From the NCBI GenBank assembly GCA_009869945.1, contig WIXG01000029.1, positions 186,001 through 250,000 of the forward strand: a DNA stretch of 64,000 nt, in the 5' to 3' direction. Below, in pieces: positions 1-10,764 of this stretch. The translations under genes and the position numbers were made by a program. Below the pieces are notes generated by a model. The model did not search any database. It saw only the letters and a list, made by a program, of their open reading frames with translations, and had not been told where the DNA came from. Origin of the DNA: Mesaphorura yosii. Lineage: Eukaryota; Arthropoda; Collembola; Poduromorpha; Tullbergiidae. How positions within the stretch are numbered: the stretch's first letter is position 1; each line of letters opens with the position of its first letter.

Positions 1-2648
1 GAAGAGTCAAACCACGATATCGTTTCAAATTCTCCGGAGACAGCACTAAAATTCTACCACCTTATTAAATCAATTATGGATGCATTCCCAGACAAATATG
101 TGAAAAGTGAAGTACTTCATGAGCAGTTGCTGTTATGTTTGCTTCACGCCATGAAAGGCGGACAAGAAATGGCTCGCCAGCTATTTCCATACTGCTTTGG
201 AATTCTGGAAAAGTTTCCCGACTTAATTGGCAGACTATCTCAGCAAGTACGGGCTTAATTCTACAACATTGCGAACGCTCAGTTATTCCATCAGCTAATT
301 GTTGTTTGTAATGTAGATTATCAGTATTGAGGCTTGGATTTTTCTCCCGTGGCTGGATCAAATTGCAACGTACTACAAACACAAACCGCTACTGCGTCCT
401 GTGCTTCAACCCATTCTTCAGAATATGATCAGGGAGTATCCTCAAGCCTTTCAGCTGCAGTACTCTGATCTGGACCTCATTACCAGGTACATTACACAGT
501 CTTACTCATTGAATTCTATTTGAAGCGGCTTTCTTTGGCTTACTTCAGCTCTGGGTCTCCGCCTGTTCTTGCCCATTTTGAGAAGGCACTGAGGACTCTG
601 GTTCTTCCACATGTGCTTCTAGGAAAATTGACTAGAAATGTCTATTCTTGTTCTACTACCGATCAACTTCGAACTCAATTAGATAAATTGATAAACACTT
701 TACGGAATATTGAAGAAACGACAGACTATTTCGGACCAATTCATCAAGAATACGCACAAGAGGTTTGCCATTACGTCATTACGTGACCATTGATAGGTCT
801 AAAATGTGGCTGACATTTTTCTAATTTCCAGATCCTTCCAAAATTGGACGCATTGCACCAAAAACTAGATAGTGGATCCATTGGAATACTAGATATTAAC
901 CGAATTCGGGATGATTTAGTAAGAACTCTGGATCCGGCCCTCGAAGGATCAAGCCTTAAGAAAAGTAAGAAGTGAACCTAGCCCTCACGTCAAGCAAAAT
1001 CCAATTACAGTGCTCTTAACGATTTCTTTTCTTAGATATCTATGACAAGACTGGTAAACTGAAAGAGAATTTGAGCTTAAAGCATTTGTCCCCTTGGTTG
1101 GCAAAGTATCATTTTTCTTCATTTCCGGATGGAATTGAGCTGCCCGGCATATATCGTGGGATCAACAAGCCCGAATCAGCTATGCATCCCTACATTGTTT
1201 CGTTTGAGTCAACGGTAAGATATGGTAATCAGGCGCGCTTCATTTGCTTTCTCTGTGATTCTGAAACGAAATGTTCCCACAGGTCAAGGTTTATCAATCG
1301 ATGACGCGACCCATCGGTTTGACGCTTATGGCGAACAACGGCAAAAGATACAAGTTTCTACTCAAGTTTGGAGATGATCTGCGACAGGACAAAAGGCTGC
1401 AGCAATTATTTTCCCTCTTCAATCAAATATTGGCAAACGATTCAAAATCTAGGGCGCGAGGCTTGCGAATTCTCACATATGAAGTGAAACAAAGCAGTGA
1501 CATTTTCCATGCAATCTTTCCAGACTAACCAATCAGGCGCCTTCTTGTTTGTAGGTGATTCCTATGTCAAAGGAGTTTGGAATGATCGAACTTGTCGAGA
1601 AGACAAAATCTTTGAAAGATTTTATACTGAAGTCAGCCCAGTATGACGCCATTTATTCCAACTGTGCCAAGAAATACTCAGGTTTAATATCAAAAGGAAG
1701 CAAGAATTATGGCGAGTCGTACGGCATCTTTGCTGGAAGAAGCCGCAGTGAAGTTGAGGCGTGGTTTGATAAAGCCAGCAATACTCTTCCAACGACATTA
1801 TTCAGGTATTTCGACATCACTCAAAATTATATATCTGATGTTTTGATGAATATTTTCTTCATACAGTACAAACGTTAAACTCTTTGCTGAGTCTTCACTG
1901 TCCTATTTCTTGCTACGAGAAAAACTAATCCGGTCACACGCAACAATGTGCATCATTCACTATTTACTTGGAATTGGTGATAGACATTTGGATAATGTCA
2001 TGCTAAAGTTAAACACTGGGCAGTTCCTTGGAATTGACTTTGGGCAGGCCTTTGGTTGTGCGACTGTGAATTTGGCAGTTCCAGAACTGGTTCCCTTCAG
2101 GTTGACTCCACAGCTTCAAAGCTTAATGAGCCCATATGGTGTGAATGGTGAGCTAAGAAAGTCAAACTTTTATCTCAGCCACTTAAGTTTTGGGTAATGT
2201 GATTAATAATTTGGCGTTCGGTGCAGGTATTTTCAAAGAAACCATGATGTACAGCTGGAGAGCAATTACAAAATCATCGGAACTCGTTTCGTCAGTTGTG
2301 GAAATTTTTATTGCTGAACCAACCATTGATTGGTCGAGAAATGTGAAGACTGCAAACGCAGAATCTAAGTTGGAATTGGAAGGAGCGTCAGCTATTAGTT
2401 TACTACGCGACAAACTGGACAGCCGAAATCCACTTGGGGTCTTTGAAAAGCTTTTGAACATGAATAACAAGTTACAATCAAGCGAAACGTACATGCGCAA
2501 CTGGCAAACGGTTTTGAAGGACGGCCGAGAGGAAAAGAGTAAAATACAAACGCTAACGGACGAGCAGTTGGTGGACACGCTAATTAGTCTTGCCACTGAT
2601 CGAAACGTACTTGGGAAGATGTACGTGGGTTGGAGTGCTTGGGTTTAA
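1..2648 (+). CDS. PRKDC: DNA-dependent protein kinase catalytic subunit, C-terminal part (5' truncated by window)
   Basis: PI3K-like kinase that is recruited by Ku to DNA double-strand ends and drives non-homologous end joining in the nucleus. Nine coding exons can be joined: 1-246, 317-486, 549-762, 832-964, 1036-1214, 1283-1483, 1555-1805, 1867-2147 and 2227-2648. They give 698 residues in one continuous frame. The kinase domain shows the catalytic loop GIGDRHLDNVML (about 1972-2010) and the metal-binding GIDFGQAFG (about 2030-2055). The segment TYE|VIPMSKEFGMIE across the 1483/1555 junction is typical of DNA-PKcs. The protein ends in a FATC domain closing GWSAWV, close to the GWEPWM end of vertebrate DNA-PKcs, which separates it from ATM, ATR and mTOR. 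Earlier exons lie left of the window. No disabling change is seen. It is convergent with RGP1. Confidence 0.92.
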
Positions 2649-2963
2649 AAGCTGGTCATGCTGAGGAAAGAAGAGAAGAATGTAATAGTGCCATTTCCAG
2701 GTGTGCTAATTGATGCCTTAATTTCGCTTTAAGGATAAATATTAGTTGTTAAGTGTCACACTTATTGCAATATCAGTATTTTCATTCAATATTACTTTCA
2801 GTCCAAACCAGAAACAACATGTGATACTTCATGAATACAATCTTAAATATATATTCAATTTATTGCAGTGTATAGTGGAATTGTTTATTATCGATTACAA
2901 CCGAAATGACTGTTTATTGCATCTATAGGCATAAATTCGTTAATTTTAAAAGCTATCGTTAGC
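2649..2963. other. Intergenic, convergent 3' ends
   Basis: A 315-bp AT-rich spacer between the DNA-PKcs stop and the RGP1 stop. It must hold both 3' UTRs. On the minus strand two AATAAA hexamers (plus-strand tttatt near 2884 and 2913) lie within 80 bp downstream of the RGP1 stop. No convincing gene is seen. Confidence 0.6.
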
Positions 2964-4582
2964 CTACAGGCATTGTTGGCTAACCGTCTGAATCTGCAGA
3001 CCTTGTGACAAATAGCTCGGTAGGTTTGGATAAACTTTGATTGGTAAATCCCAGACCATGGTCTCTATGCTCATTGACGGAGGACACTCCCAATACTTTC
3101 CATTCATATCGTCGCTCTTCGTACCCAATTCACCAGGAAGGGAAGCATTCACGCTGCTGGTTGATTTCATTTTAAGATGGTCGAAAGTATCAGTGCAAGT
3201 TACGAACTCAAAATGCAGCCGCCACTTTAAATTTATAATGTCCGTGTGAAAGCTTGGCGTGATGTGTAGTGGAATCGGGAGCACAAAGTGTGTCTGTTGA
3301 TACCCAATCACAAACTCGTGCGACTTGGTATATGACGTTACGAACGGCCTTTGTTTTTCAGATTTCCTAAAGTCTGGTGATATTTCCTCCACTGACTGCA
3401 GTGTCACAGCGTATTGTGAACACGGTACGCTAGACTCAGAGAAATCTAAGGAGCCAACAATGTCTTCACCTAATTTATAGCCTTGCTTAAATATGCAAAA
3501 CTTGACGACATGGCCCCGCGGATTCGTTATATTGTAAAACTTTTGATTCCTTTGCGACGTTACTAATTGAAGAATCTGAATCGCAGATTCCATGCTGTGT
3601 TTTCCATTAGTGTCCGCGTCTTTGGAGTCCTCAGAGCTCAGGAACGGGTTAGTAGGAGTAAGGTCTTCACTTGTACCATTTAAGAGAGCAGATTCTGTGA
3701 ATTCTATTCAAGAAATCCAAACCCAAATGTTATTTCTATTCAGTTTGAACAAACGAAATAAATCCGTATGCAATAAAGTTTACCTTGAAGAACTAAAACC
3801 CGTGGAATGACGTGGTGCAATTTCATCGGAGAATTAATTCTTTGAGTTCCAATTGTAAGGCGATACGCATATCGGACGGTCTGACCTCTGAAAGATGGCG
3901 GGCCTTCAATCGGGATGGTTTCTCGGTACCAAACTGTCGAAATAATTAGTGACAGCATTCATTTAACAGATCAGATCGCTCAGGCGGTGTTAAACACTTA
4001 ACGGTGATTGCTCTACTTACATGTTTTAGACTCACCGGGAAGGAGTCTCAGGTCACAGAACAAAATTGTCGGCTTCGTGGAGGAAACTATACGAACGCCA
4101 CCACTGCCGAAGGTGGATGTTGTCGCTCCTGACGCCGTTGATGATACTGCCCTGCTACCAGCTGATGCAACTATACTCGATGCTCCAGAACCCCCTGCGG
4201 TACCAGCGACACTTCCGTCACCACCACCAAGAGCTGAAGTATTACTAAGCAGAGGAATGTTGGCACTCTGGCTATGATATGTTGACGATGAGTTTGTCAA
4301 CAACGGAGCGAAAGAGGTTCTTGATGTAGCCACAATACCACTCTGTTTACTACCACCCAGCTTGGCCAAATCATCCTGGTGATCGCCAATCGCTATTTGC
4401 GACGGACTCAAGCGACACTGACAATAAATCTGAGCCGAAGCCAATGCAAGGATCTCTTCCTGTTCGTTCCAGGATGCCTTTGCATTTTGAGGTGGCGATG
4501 GACTGCGAAATGTAATACTGCACTCTAAGGTTTCCCCAACCAAGTACACGCCTTGGGACAATCTTGTTATTACCTCGATCAT
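2964..4582 (-). CDS. RGP1: RGP1, RAB6A-GEF complex partner 2
   Basis: RGP1 pairs with RIC1 to form the guanine nucleotide exchange factor that activates RAB6 on Golgi membranes for endosome-to-Golgi retrograde traffic. Three exons on the minus strand (4582-4021, 3933-3784, 3703-2964) give 483 residues. Recognisable RGP1 blocks are the start [20 protein letters not shown], the [14 protein letters not shown] block, [20 protein letters not shown] in exon 2, and in exon 3 [24 protein letters not shown] [12 protein letters not shown] and [10 protein letters not shown] near the C terminus. The arrestin-like beta-sandwich fold of the family fits. A Gly/Ala/Ser/Thr-rich low-complexity insert (about 4080-4260) lies between the first two blocks. 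Exon 3 has two possible acceptors 9 bp apart (see findings). The ATG follows a long T run on the coding strand. It is distinct from VPS26C, which shares the arrestin-like fold. Confidence 0.9.
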
Positions 4583-4837
4583 TTTAAAAAAAAAAAAAAT
4601 ATGTGCACATGCAATCCGAAATTTCTTCTGACGTGTTTGCAATTTAAACCTGCTCTTTCGTGCTCTTTGAATTCCATTTCATCCTGCTTGTACAATTTCA
4701 GACCGCACGCACGCTCACATCTGCGGGCAGGTGCAATTCCTCTTGAGTCTCATTTGTCTCATTCACACTAAGCTAAAAATTAAATGAAAATTTGTCGTTT
4801 AATATGTCCGCGACCAGTTGATGGTTGAAAAAGATTC

Positions 4838-4843
4838 TTTATT
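4838..4843 (-). terminator. Poly(A) signal of GPN3
   Basis: AATAAA on the minus strand (plus-strand tttatt), about 80 bp downstream of the GPN3 stop codon and inside the short gap before RGP1. Spacing is normal for a cleavage and polyadenylation signal. Confidence 0.55.
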
Positions 4844-4922
4844 TCATCAGTAGTCGAACTACAGTACAAGAATGAACAATATAGCGAAGTAACATAAAAG
4901 AAATAGAAAATCAGCACCAGTT

Positions 4923-6018
4923 TCAGTCATTCTCGTCGTCCTCCTCGTTTTCTTCTGGAATTTCGTCGAAATCTTTTATTTTGACATCCGCGTCTTCAGA
5001 CACGCCTAAAGTCATGTCCACCATGAGTAGCATTGACTCAATATTATTTTCCTTTCTCCAGTCGAATGGGTAAAACTTTATCAGGTTATAATTGTCAAGG
5101 ACTTGGCCGAGAGCAGCTGTCAATTTTAAGAACTTTGAATTCCATGGAGTTTCGCTGGTTGCGCCTAGAATATATTCCGAATCCGGTTCGAGGTAGCTTT
5201 CAAGGCGTTTCTTATCCTTCTTGCTTAACAAATCCATCTTTGTTAACAGAGTTATAAATGGAGATTCCACACTCAGCATAGAACCTGCAGGAGATACGCA
5301 TTTTAGAATGACCAACAAAACATCTGGAAGGTGAACCTGTTCGATTTCTTACTTAATGCTGTCAGTGCGCCGGCAATGAATTTTGTACCATCAGTTAGGA
5401 AATGAGAGTCAATTGTATAAACTGTACAAACTCGAAATCCCCACCCGGTCAACGTCTCAATGAAACGTTTCATAAGATCCATATGTGTGTAAATTTCTAT
5501 TTGTCCAGGGCAATCAAAGATAAGATAATCGTCATCAATGTTCTCTCCAATTTCTTCCAAAATTGCAGACGAATGGTTGAGCACGTACCTGTGTTAATCA
5601 AACGCTAATAGAACCCATTTGCATATATGTACAAACACAATGTGGCAGAAATTAGAGCTTACTCCATGCAGTAAATGAGGCCACCGTTCGGTCCTAATTG
5701 AAGTTCTTCATCCTCCATTACGTCGGAAAGTTGAATTAAGTCGCGGACATCGTACACGGGAGTGTAATTAAAATCCTCAGCGGCCGGATCAAAATTAACG
5801 ATCTTGATGCTCCGTTTTGTGGCTTCCGCGTGCTTTTCCATTAGGGAACAGTACGTGCTCTGAGTACAAAGATTACACACTTATTACTTCACGAAGGTGA
5901 CATTCCAGTAAACCAACCTCACTTAACTGCAGATGATCTTCTATACAAGTGCGTGGAATTAATTTTAACTTACCTTTCCACATCCTGCCGGGCCAATAAC
6001 AATTTGCGCGAACCGCAT
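4923..6018 (-). CDS. GPN3: GPN-loop GTPase 3
   Basis: GPN-loop GTPases form dimers that help assemble RNA polymerase II and import it into the nucleus. Four exons (6018-5974, 5859-5663, 5588-5353, 5284-4923) join to 279 residues, close to the usual size of about 284. The P-loop GPAGCGKST spans the exon 1/2 junction. The family-defining Gly-Pro-Asn loop is seen in LQLGPNGGLIYCMEY. The switch II block reads DDDYLIFDCPGQIEIYTH. The guanine-specificity motif TKMD lies in LLTKMDLLSKKDKKR. The end is very acidic (EIPEENEEDDEND). The DVMEDEELQLGPNGG context and C-terminal layout fit GPN3 better than GPN1 or GPN2. The start is placed at MRFAQIVIGPAG because the tiny first exon carries the conserved N terminus. 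No defect is visible. Confidence 0.92.
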
Positions 6019-6391
6019 TTTCTTTGACGGTTTACGACGTGGATCAACGTTTAAGAAGTACAATCATTAACTAAGAGTACAAATACAAAAATACATCTGG
6101 CTTCTCAGAACGTTCTTCGTCAAAAGCAGCAATCGACAGGGAATTCGCACGCGTGAATCTGAAACTCCAACAACTCTTCGTAATCAACCCGTGAACCACA
6201 CTGGTAATTCAAGGACTCGACACAGACGCGACGTGAAACAAAGAAAGGAAATGGTTTTTCTACTTCAATCAAGAATCGACAGAATCTTGACACAGGTTAA
6301 TTTTAATCACAGAATCTTGACACAGGTTAGTTTAAAACTAATAAACTAGCAATAATCACTTCAATCATAGCATGATATGCGTTAGACTATC
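6019..6391. repeat. GPN3 upstream region with a two-unit 30-bp tandem repeat
   Basis: A 373-bp spacer upstream of GPN3 and downstream of the first GNAT gene. At about 6280-6335 a block beginning cagaatcttgacacaggtta is repeated with a 30-bp period. The two copies are nearly identical, so this is a recent small duplication or a paired regulatory site. No gene is seen. Confidence 0.5.
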
Positions 6392-6883
6392 TCACGCAAG
6401 ATACTTCTCCATTCCAATGAAAGGAATTCCAATTTCGAAGAATTCTTCCGTGACGCATTTGTAGCCAAGTTTTTCATAAAATCCCCGAGTTGATGTTCTT
6501 GACTGTATGAAGATTCTGTTCCTTCCGTTGTTCTTGCAGAATTGCTCCACATACAGAACCAATTTTTTACCGATATTTTGGCCACGTTCACTCTCAATCA
6601 CTGCCAGTTGTCTCAGTTTGTACGCGTCGTCTTCATGGACTCGGAGCATGCAACAGCCAACGAGAACCGGACGTTGGAAGCTCTTTTCTTTTGTCGCTGT
6701 TAGATTTGAGTTCTCATCCGGAAATTTCTCAGCGATCACCACCAGATTCCCCTCATCTGCAGCGAAGTCGTCGGATGTTAAATAGTTCAATCCTATTGGC
6801 TTCCGAAGGATTTCAACGCGCATGGGTAAAACTTGTTCGCCATAAATGGGCTCATCTTGGACAATATGTCTTATACTTAACAT
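6392..6883 (-). CDS. GNAT-family N-acetyltransferase, copy 1
   Basis: A predicted acetyl-CoA-dependent N-acyltransferase of 163 residues whose substrate cannot be told from sequence. It is a single uninterrupted exon from ATG (6883) to stop. GNAT motifs in order are an N-terminal strand RHIVQD, a central LVGCCMLRV strand, motif A in KLRQLAVIESERGQNIGKKL (acetyl-CoA pyrophosphate loop), and motif B in FIQSRTSTRGFYEKLGYK. The end EEFFEIGIPFIGMEKYL resembles the (E)F.E.GIPH..M end of bacterial ElaA/YjcF-type proteins. In motif A the usual second glycine is replaced by Asn (RGQNIG). There is no signal peptide, so it is probably cytosolic. It is a diverged paralogue of the next gene on the same strand. 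Lack of introns is unusual among its neighbours. Confidence 0.8.
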   Translation of the reverse strand: MLSIRHIVQDEPIYGEQVLPMRVEILRKPIGLNYLTSDDFAADEGNLVVIAEKFPDENSNLTATKEKSFQRPVLVGCCMLRVHEDDAYKLRQLAVIESERGQNIGKKLVLYVEQFCKNNGRNRIFIQSRTSTRGFYEKLGYKCVTEEFFEIGIPFIGMEKYLA

Positions 6884-7215
6884 GATTCACTTAAATATTC
6901 AATTCACCACTCTCGGTATCACAAAATAAACAGATTAGATAAGGAAAGTATGCAATAGAAATCTAAATTAATATACCTCCATTGTATTGAGTTTGTACCA
7001 ACCTCCATTAAGTATTACTGTAGTATCAGTGGTACGTTTTAAGATATTGTTCGTGAACGGGATATTCCAGCGCAGGCAAGACCAGATGAACAAGGTTTGT
7101 GAATAATACAAGGAGTTAATTCCACTCAGTGACCTTGACCTTACTGTTGAGTTGGTACAATCGTGCACTACTATTTTAAACTCTTCTCTCTACTGTCGAC
7201 ATCGAGTTCTTCGCG
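6884..7215. other. Spacer between the two GNAT genes
   Basis: A 332-bp AT-rich stretch that should hold the promoter of copy 1 and the 3' UTR of copy 2. I see no supported gene or structured repeat in it. Confidence 0.5.
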
Positions 7216-7698
7216 TCACAAGAACTGTTCCATTGCCAAGTAGTAGTTGCCGTTTTCATTGATCTTCTCATTCGAAATCAATTTGAACCCGAGTTTCTCG
7301 TAGAAGCCTATACTCGTTAACCTGGAGTGAATGTATATTCTTTGAATGTTTCTCTCCTTTGCAGCGTTCAGTGCGTCCTGGACTAGCAGTTTGCCGATTT
7401 GCTTTCCTTGCTCTTCCGGAATAATGGCCGTTTGTCGGAGCTTGCAAGTTTTACTGTCGAGGATCCGGAGCATGACGCATCCGATTACCTGCTTCGAAGA
7501 GTGATCAAAATTGTCACTGCAATTATGTCTTTCCGCAACTAAGACAATGTCATCATGCTCGTCACTCAGATCCAGTTGGAACAAATCTCCTCGCAAGGGT
7601 TGCGGTAAGACGTCATTTCTGATGCGTAGCACGTGCTCGTAAGCTGGATCTTGATGCGAAATTTGGCGAACTGTGACACGCTCAGGCACTATTGCCAT
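7216..7698 (-). CDS. GNAT-family N-acetyltransferase, copy 2
   Basis: A second predicted N-acyltransferase, 160 residues in one exon from MAIVPERVTV to stop. The same order of motifs is seen as in copy 1: VIGCVMLRI, motif A in KLRQTAIIPEEQGKQIGKLL, then IYIHSRLTSIGFYEKLGFK and the closing YYLAMEQFL. Motif A reads QGKQIG, so the middle glycine is again substituted. Copies 1 and 2 share KLRQ, SR.(T/S)..GFYEKLG and overall length but are clearly diverged, so the duplication is not recent. No secretion signal is seen. The pair could have come from bacteria (see findings). The substrate is unknown. Confidence 0.8.
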   Translation of the reverse strand: MAIVPERVTVRQISHQDPAYEHVLRIRNDVLPQPLRGDLFQLDLSDEHDDIVLVAERHNCSDNFDHSSKQVIGCVMLRILDSKTCKLRQTAIIPEEQGKQIGKLLVQDALNAAKERNIQRIYIHSRLTSIGFYEKLGFKLISNEKINENGNYYLAMEQFL

Positions 7699-8215
7699 TC
7701 TCTAAAGTAACAACCGCAAATTCGAGCGTAGAATCTCTTCGAACTGAAAGAAAAATACGACACAAATCTGAGGATCTCGACACATGTAACTCAAGTTTAC
7801 TATTTCATTACTTTCGGCGTATAGTGATATACAGAATCTACAATTTTACATACTACTCCAACACAACATTGACTTGGTAGCATTTTGTCAGGCTCTCCGC
7901 TCAGTCAACTAATATAAGGTGATAGGCATGAGTAGGTGACCTCTACGTAATGATCATGGGAAAGCGTTACGCAATCGGGAGTTTCAGCCTTCATCATTCA
8001 CAGATCACAATTAATTTTAACTGCACCATCTGTCTCAAATTCCCGACTACTGACTACTGACTAGAAAGGCTCTGAACCCGGTCAGATTTGTGAGCCATCA
8101 ATTACAAGAGTCACGCCCACGCGTTCCTTTGTCGAATTTAAAGAATACTGCAGTTTGCTAGATTTACTCATACAGTCGCGAAGTATGATGAATCAATCAT
8201 GAGCGAAGGACGCCT

Positions 8216-8476
8216 TCAGTGGTTTTGGAAGATGTGAACAATAGCGGCACGAGCTCTTTTCTTCTGCATGTTTGTAAGGCGTGAGGGCGATGTAAAGGTT
8301 AACATTGATCCATAGGTTTCAGACGTTAGAAATTGATTAAGAGTGATTTGGGTTCCCTCCTTGAAGGCATACACATTAGAAAATAACTTCGGCAAATTCT
8401 CCGGCGAGATTTGTGGTTGATTGCAACCACAATGGATGGTATAATTGCACCGTGAAATGCTTCCGGTAACTTCCAA
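8216..8476 (-). CDS. Possible exon of an unidentified minus-strand gene
   Basis: An open frame of 86 codons with no initiating ATG of its own (it opens at a TTG). It ends in a basic stretch, NMQKKRARAAIVHIFQNH, just before the stop. I do not recognise the sequence, and no clear upstream exon could be joined from 8480-8700. It could be a terminal exon of a real gene, a relic, or chance. It lies between the GNAT copy 2 promoter and the lipase 5' region. Confidence 0.2.
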   Translation of the reverse strand: MEVTGSISRCNYTIHCGCNQPQISPENLPKLFSNVYAFKEGTQITLNQFLTSETYGSMLTFTSPSRLTNMQKKRARAAIVHIFQNH

Positions 8477-8637
8477 CGCATGTTTTCTTCCACCGCTGAT
8501 AGCTCAATCTCTCACGGACGTCACCGAGATTGCCAAAAGTTTAGTCCCGATGTACGGAGACAATGGTCGCAGTGGTTCTTCAGCTGGCGTTGCTCCCCAG
8601 AAGGGCTCACCAATCGGATTGAAAGTGTTACGGCACT

Positions 8638-10381
8638 ATGTAAGCTCTATTCCTCAGTATAACTGTAATTTATTAAATGGCTGTCGTAACTAGATTTGAA
8701 CCTGCATTTTTCTTTGCAGGAGAGCAGCAGCAGCAGCAGCGCAGCTATTTTTCTGTCTCGTAATTTTTTCCACAGCTTGTGACGGTGGCAGAACTGAGTA
8801 CAAAGATTCGATCCACGAGGACGCTTTTCTTACCGTCGTAAGTATCTTGGACATCTTAGAGGTCTCTTGCACCTCTTACACTCCTGTGAGTCCTGTGAAT
8901 TTGTAATTGACTCTTGCTTTCAGCCGGAGATTATTGTAAAATACGGTTACCCATTTGAACTTCATGAAGTAACAACCGATGATGGCTACATTCTTTCATT
9001 GCACCGGATTCCGCATGGAAAGAAGCAGAGGTCTGGGCCAAGTCGAAGCGAAGCAAAGCGTGTCGTTTGGTTGCAACATGGCCTGATGGGAGACTCGTCA
9101 AACTTTCTTATGAATACTGTCGATAAGACGCTTGGTAACAAAACAACGCCATAACGAGAACAGCTCATGGCTACTGACCAGTGACATTATTCACCCAGAA
9201 ATACTTTTGCAGCTTACGTCCTTGCGGACAACGGATACGACGTTTGGCTCGGAAATGCACGGGGCAATACAAACTCCAGGAAGCACGTGTCGCTCAAGCC
9301 AAGCGACTCCAAATTCTGGGACTTCAGGTGAGAGTAATCTAAAATCTAGGCAGTTTTGAGATTTGTCACGGTTTCACTGTCCTCCATCCTTTTCAGCTGG
9401 AACGAAATGGGCATGCATGACGTGCCCGCAGTCACCGACTACATTCTGAATGCCACAGGTGTGCCAAGTCTTTACTACACTGGTCACTCAATGGGCACGA
9501 CCATGATGTACGTTGCGCTCTCTGAAATTCCTGAACTCAACCCGAAAATTCGTCTCATGAATTCACTTGCGCCGATTGCGTACGTCTCTCATATGAAAAG
9601 CGTAGCTCGCTATCTGGTTCCAATCTTGAATCAACTTCAGGTAAGAATCCTGAACTGTGTTTCATTAAATTATGCTATGTTATATCGAATATTGGCAATT
9701 TCAGTGGATTTTATCGATGTTTGGGGTCAATGAACTACTGCCGAGCAATCCTTTAATACGCTACTTGGAAACAATAGCATGCGACGAGAAGAGCATGTTT
9801 GAAGGATTTTGTGAGAATATTGCATTCTTAATTGCCGGCTACGATCCTGGCCAGCTGAACAGGGTGAGGCTCTACAGTTTTGTGTCAATTTCAATCATAA
9901 TGTCCATCTCATTCTTCCTACAGACAATGCTACCGATGATACTGGGACATTTTCCTGCTGGCTCTTCCACTCGAACACTCCTGCACTACGCACAGTGCGT
10001 GAAATCGGGTGAATTTAGGAAGTATGATTTTGGAAAGAAAAAGAACCAGGAAGTTTATGGTCAAAAAGATCCTCCGTTGTATGACCTCTCGAAAGTTGTC
10101 GCTCCCGTGGCTCTGTATTGGGGTGAGAATGATGCACTTGGTCCACCTGAAGTGAGTAACCGTTGTCGTCACGTACTGACTGCAAAACCTAGTGTGTATT
10201 CTAATTGCATGCATGTGACCCTATCCATCAGGATGTTGCTCGAACGGCCAGAGAACTAGGAAACGTGGTGCGAAACTTTAGAATTGATCTTGACAAGTAC
10301 AGCCACTTGGATTTTATTGTAGCGAAAGACAACGATGTATTGCTAAACAAACCGTTGATGGAGTTCATGGACAAATACTAG
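8638..10381 (+). CDS. Secreted acid-lipase-like alpha/beta hydrolase (lipase A / gastric lipase family)
   Basis: Predicted secreted or lysosomal lipase hydrolysing acylglycerols or sterol esters. Exons: 8638-8639, 8720-8837, 8924-9134, 9213-9327, 9397-9640, 9705-9863, 9924-10151 and 10232-10381, totalling 408 residues. The start is an ATG split AT|G by the intron 8640-8719. It opens a signal peptide with Ala run and hydrophobic core ([14 protein letters not shown]). Family blocks: [33 protein letters not shown] (oxyanion region), [13 protein letters not shown], and the nucleophile elbow GHSMG. The acid residue lies in [12 protein letters not shown] and the histidine in YSHLDFI, so the catalytic triad is complete. 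Length matches the family (about 400). An in-frame ATG upstream that would avoid the split was not found. The preceding exon carries a long out-of-phase open frame and is taken as 5' UTR. Confidence 0.88.
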
Positions 10382-10506
10382 CGTACACACGTCTAGGATA
10401 CAAAGGTGATACTTCTAAACAAAAATGTGAATCAATTTATTACTCTGCAACTATACGAGTATTCTCTTTGAGGAAAACTCGCGTTTTAAGGAATAATTAA
10501 TTAGGA

Positions 10507-10512
10507 AATAAA
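10507..10512 (+). terminator. Poly(A) signal of the lipase gene
   Basis: AATAAA about 126 bp downstream of the lipase stop codon and upstream of the next gene. Confidence 0.5.
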
Positions 10513-10764
10513 AAGTTCACATAAGCAATCCTACCGCGTACCTCACGTTTGCATCTTGCTCGACGTGTTCCATCGGTTCCATGCTCATGGCTCGTAAGAA
10601 GTATTGAGCTTGTGTGGAAGTACTCCATTTTGATTGAGTAAGAAAACAGGTTCTGAAGTTTGTAAAAAATATGATAATCATGAATAGCTGATTGTAATTG
10701 GCAATTGGACGGATATTGCTATCCATATTGATTTTGTACTTGTTCAATTGAACTCCGTCTAACC

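Noticed and set aside
2964-4582. VPS26C/retriever subunit as the identity of the minus-strand arrestin-like gene
   Set aside because: The order of blocks (MIEV start, [40 protein letters not shown]) is that of RGP1.
8445-8693. Open frame over the lipase 5' exon (MHREMLPVTSNACF and on)
   Set aside because: Splicing at the donor 8640 puts it out of phase with the lipase and into a stop, so it is not the lipase N terminus. It is treated as 5' UTR or chance.
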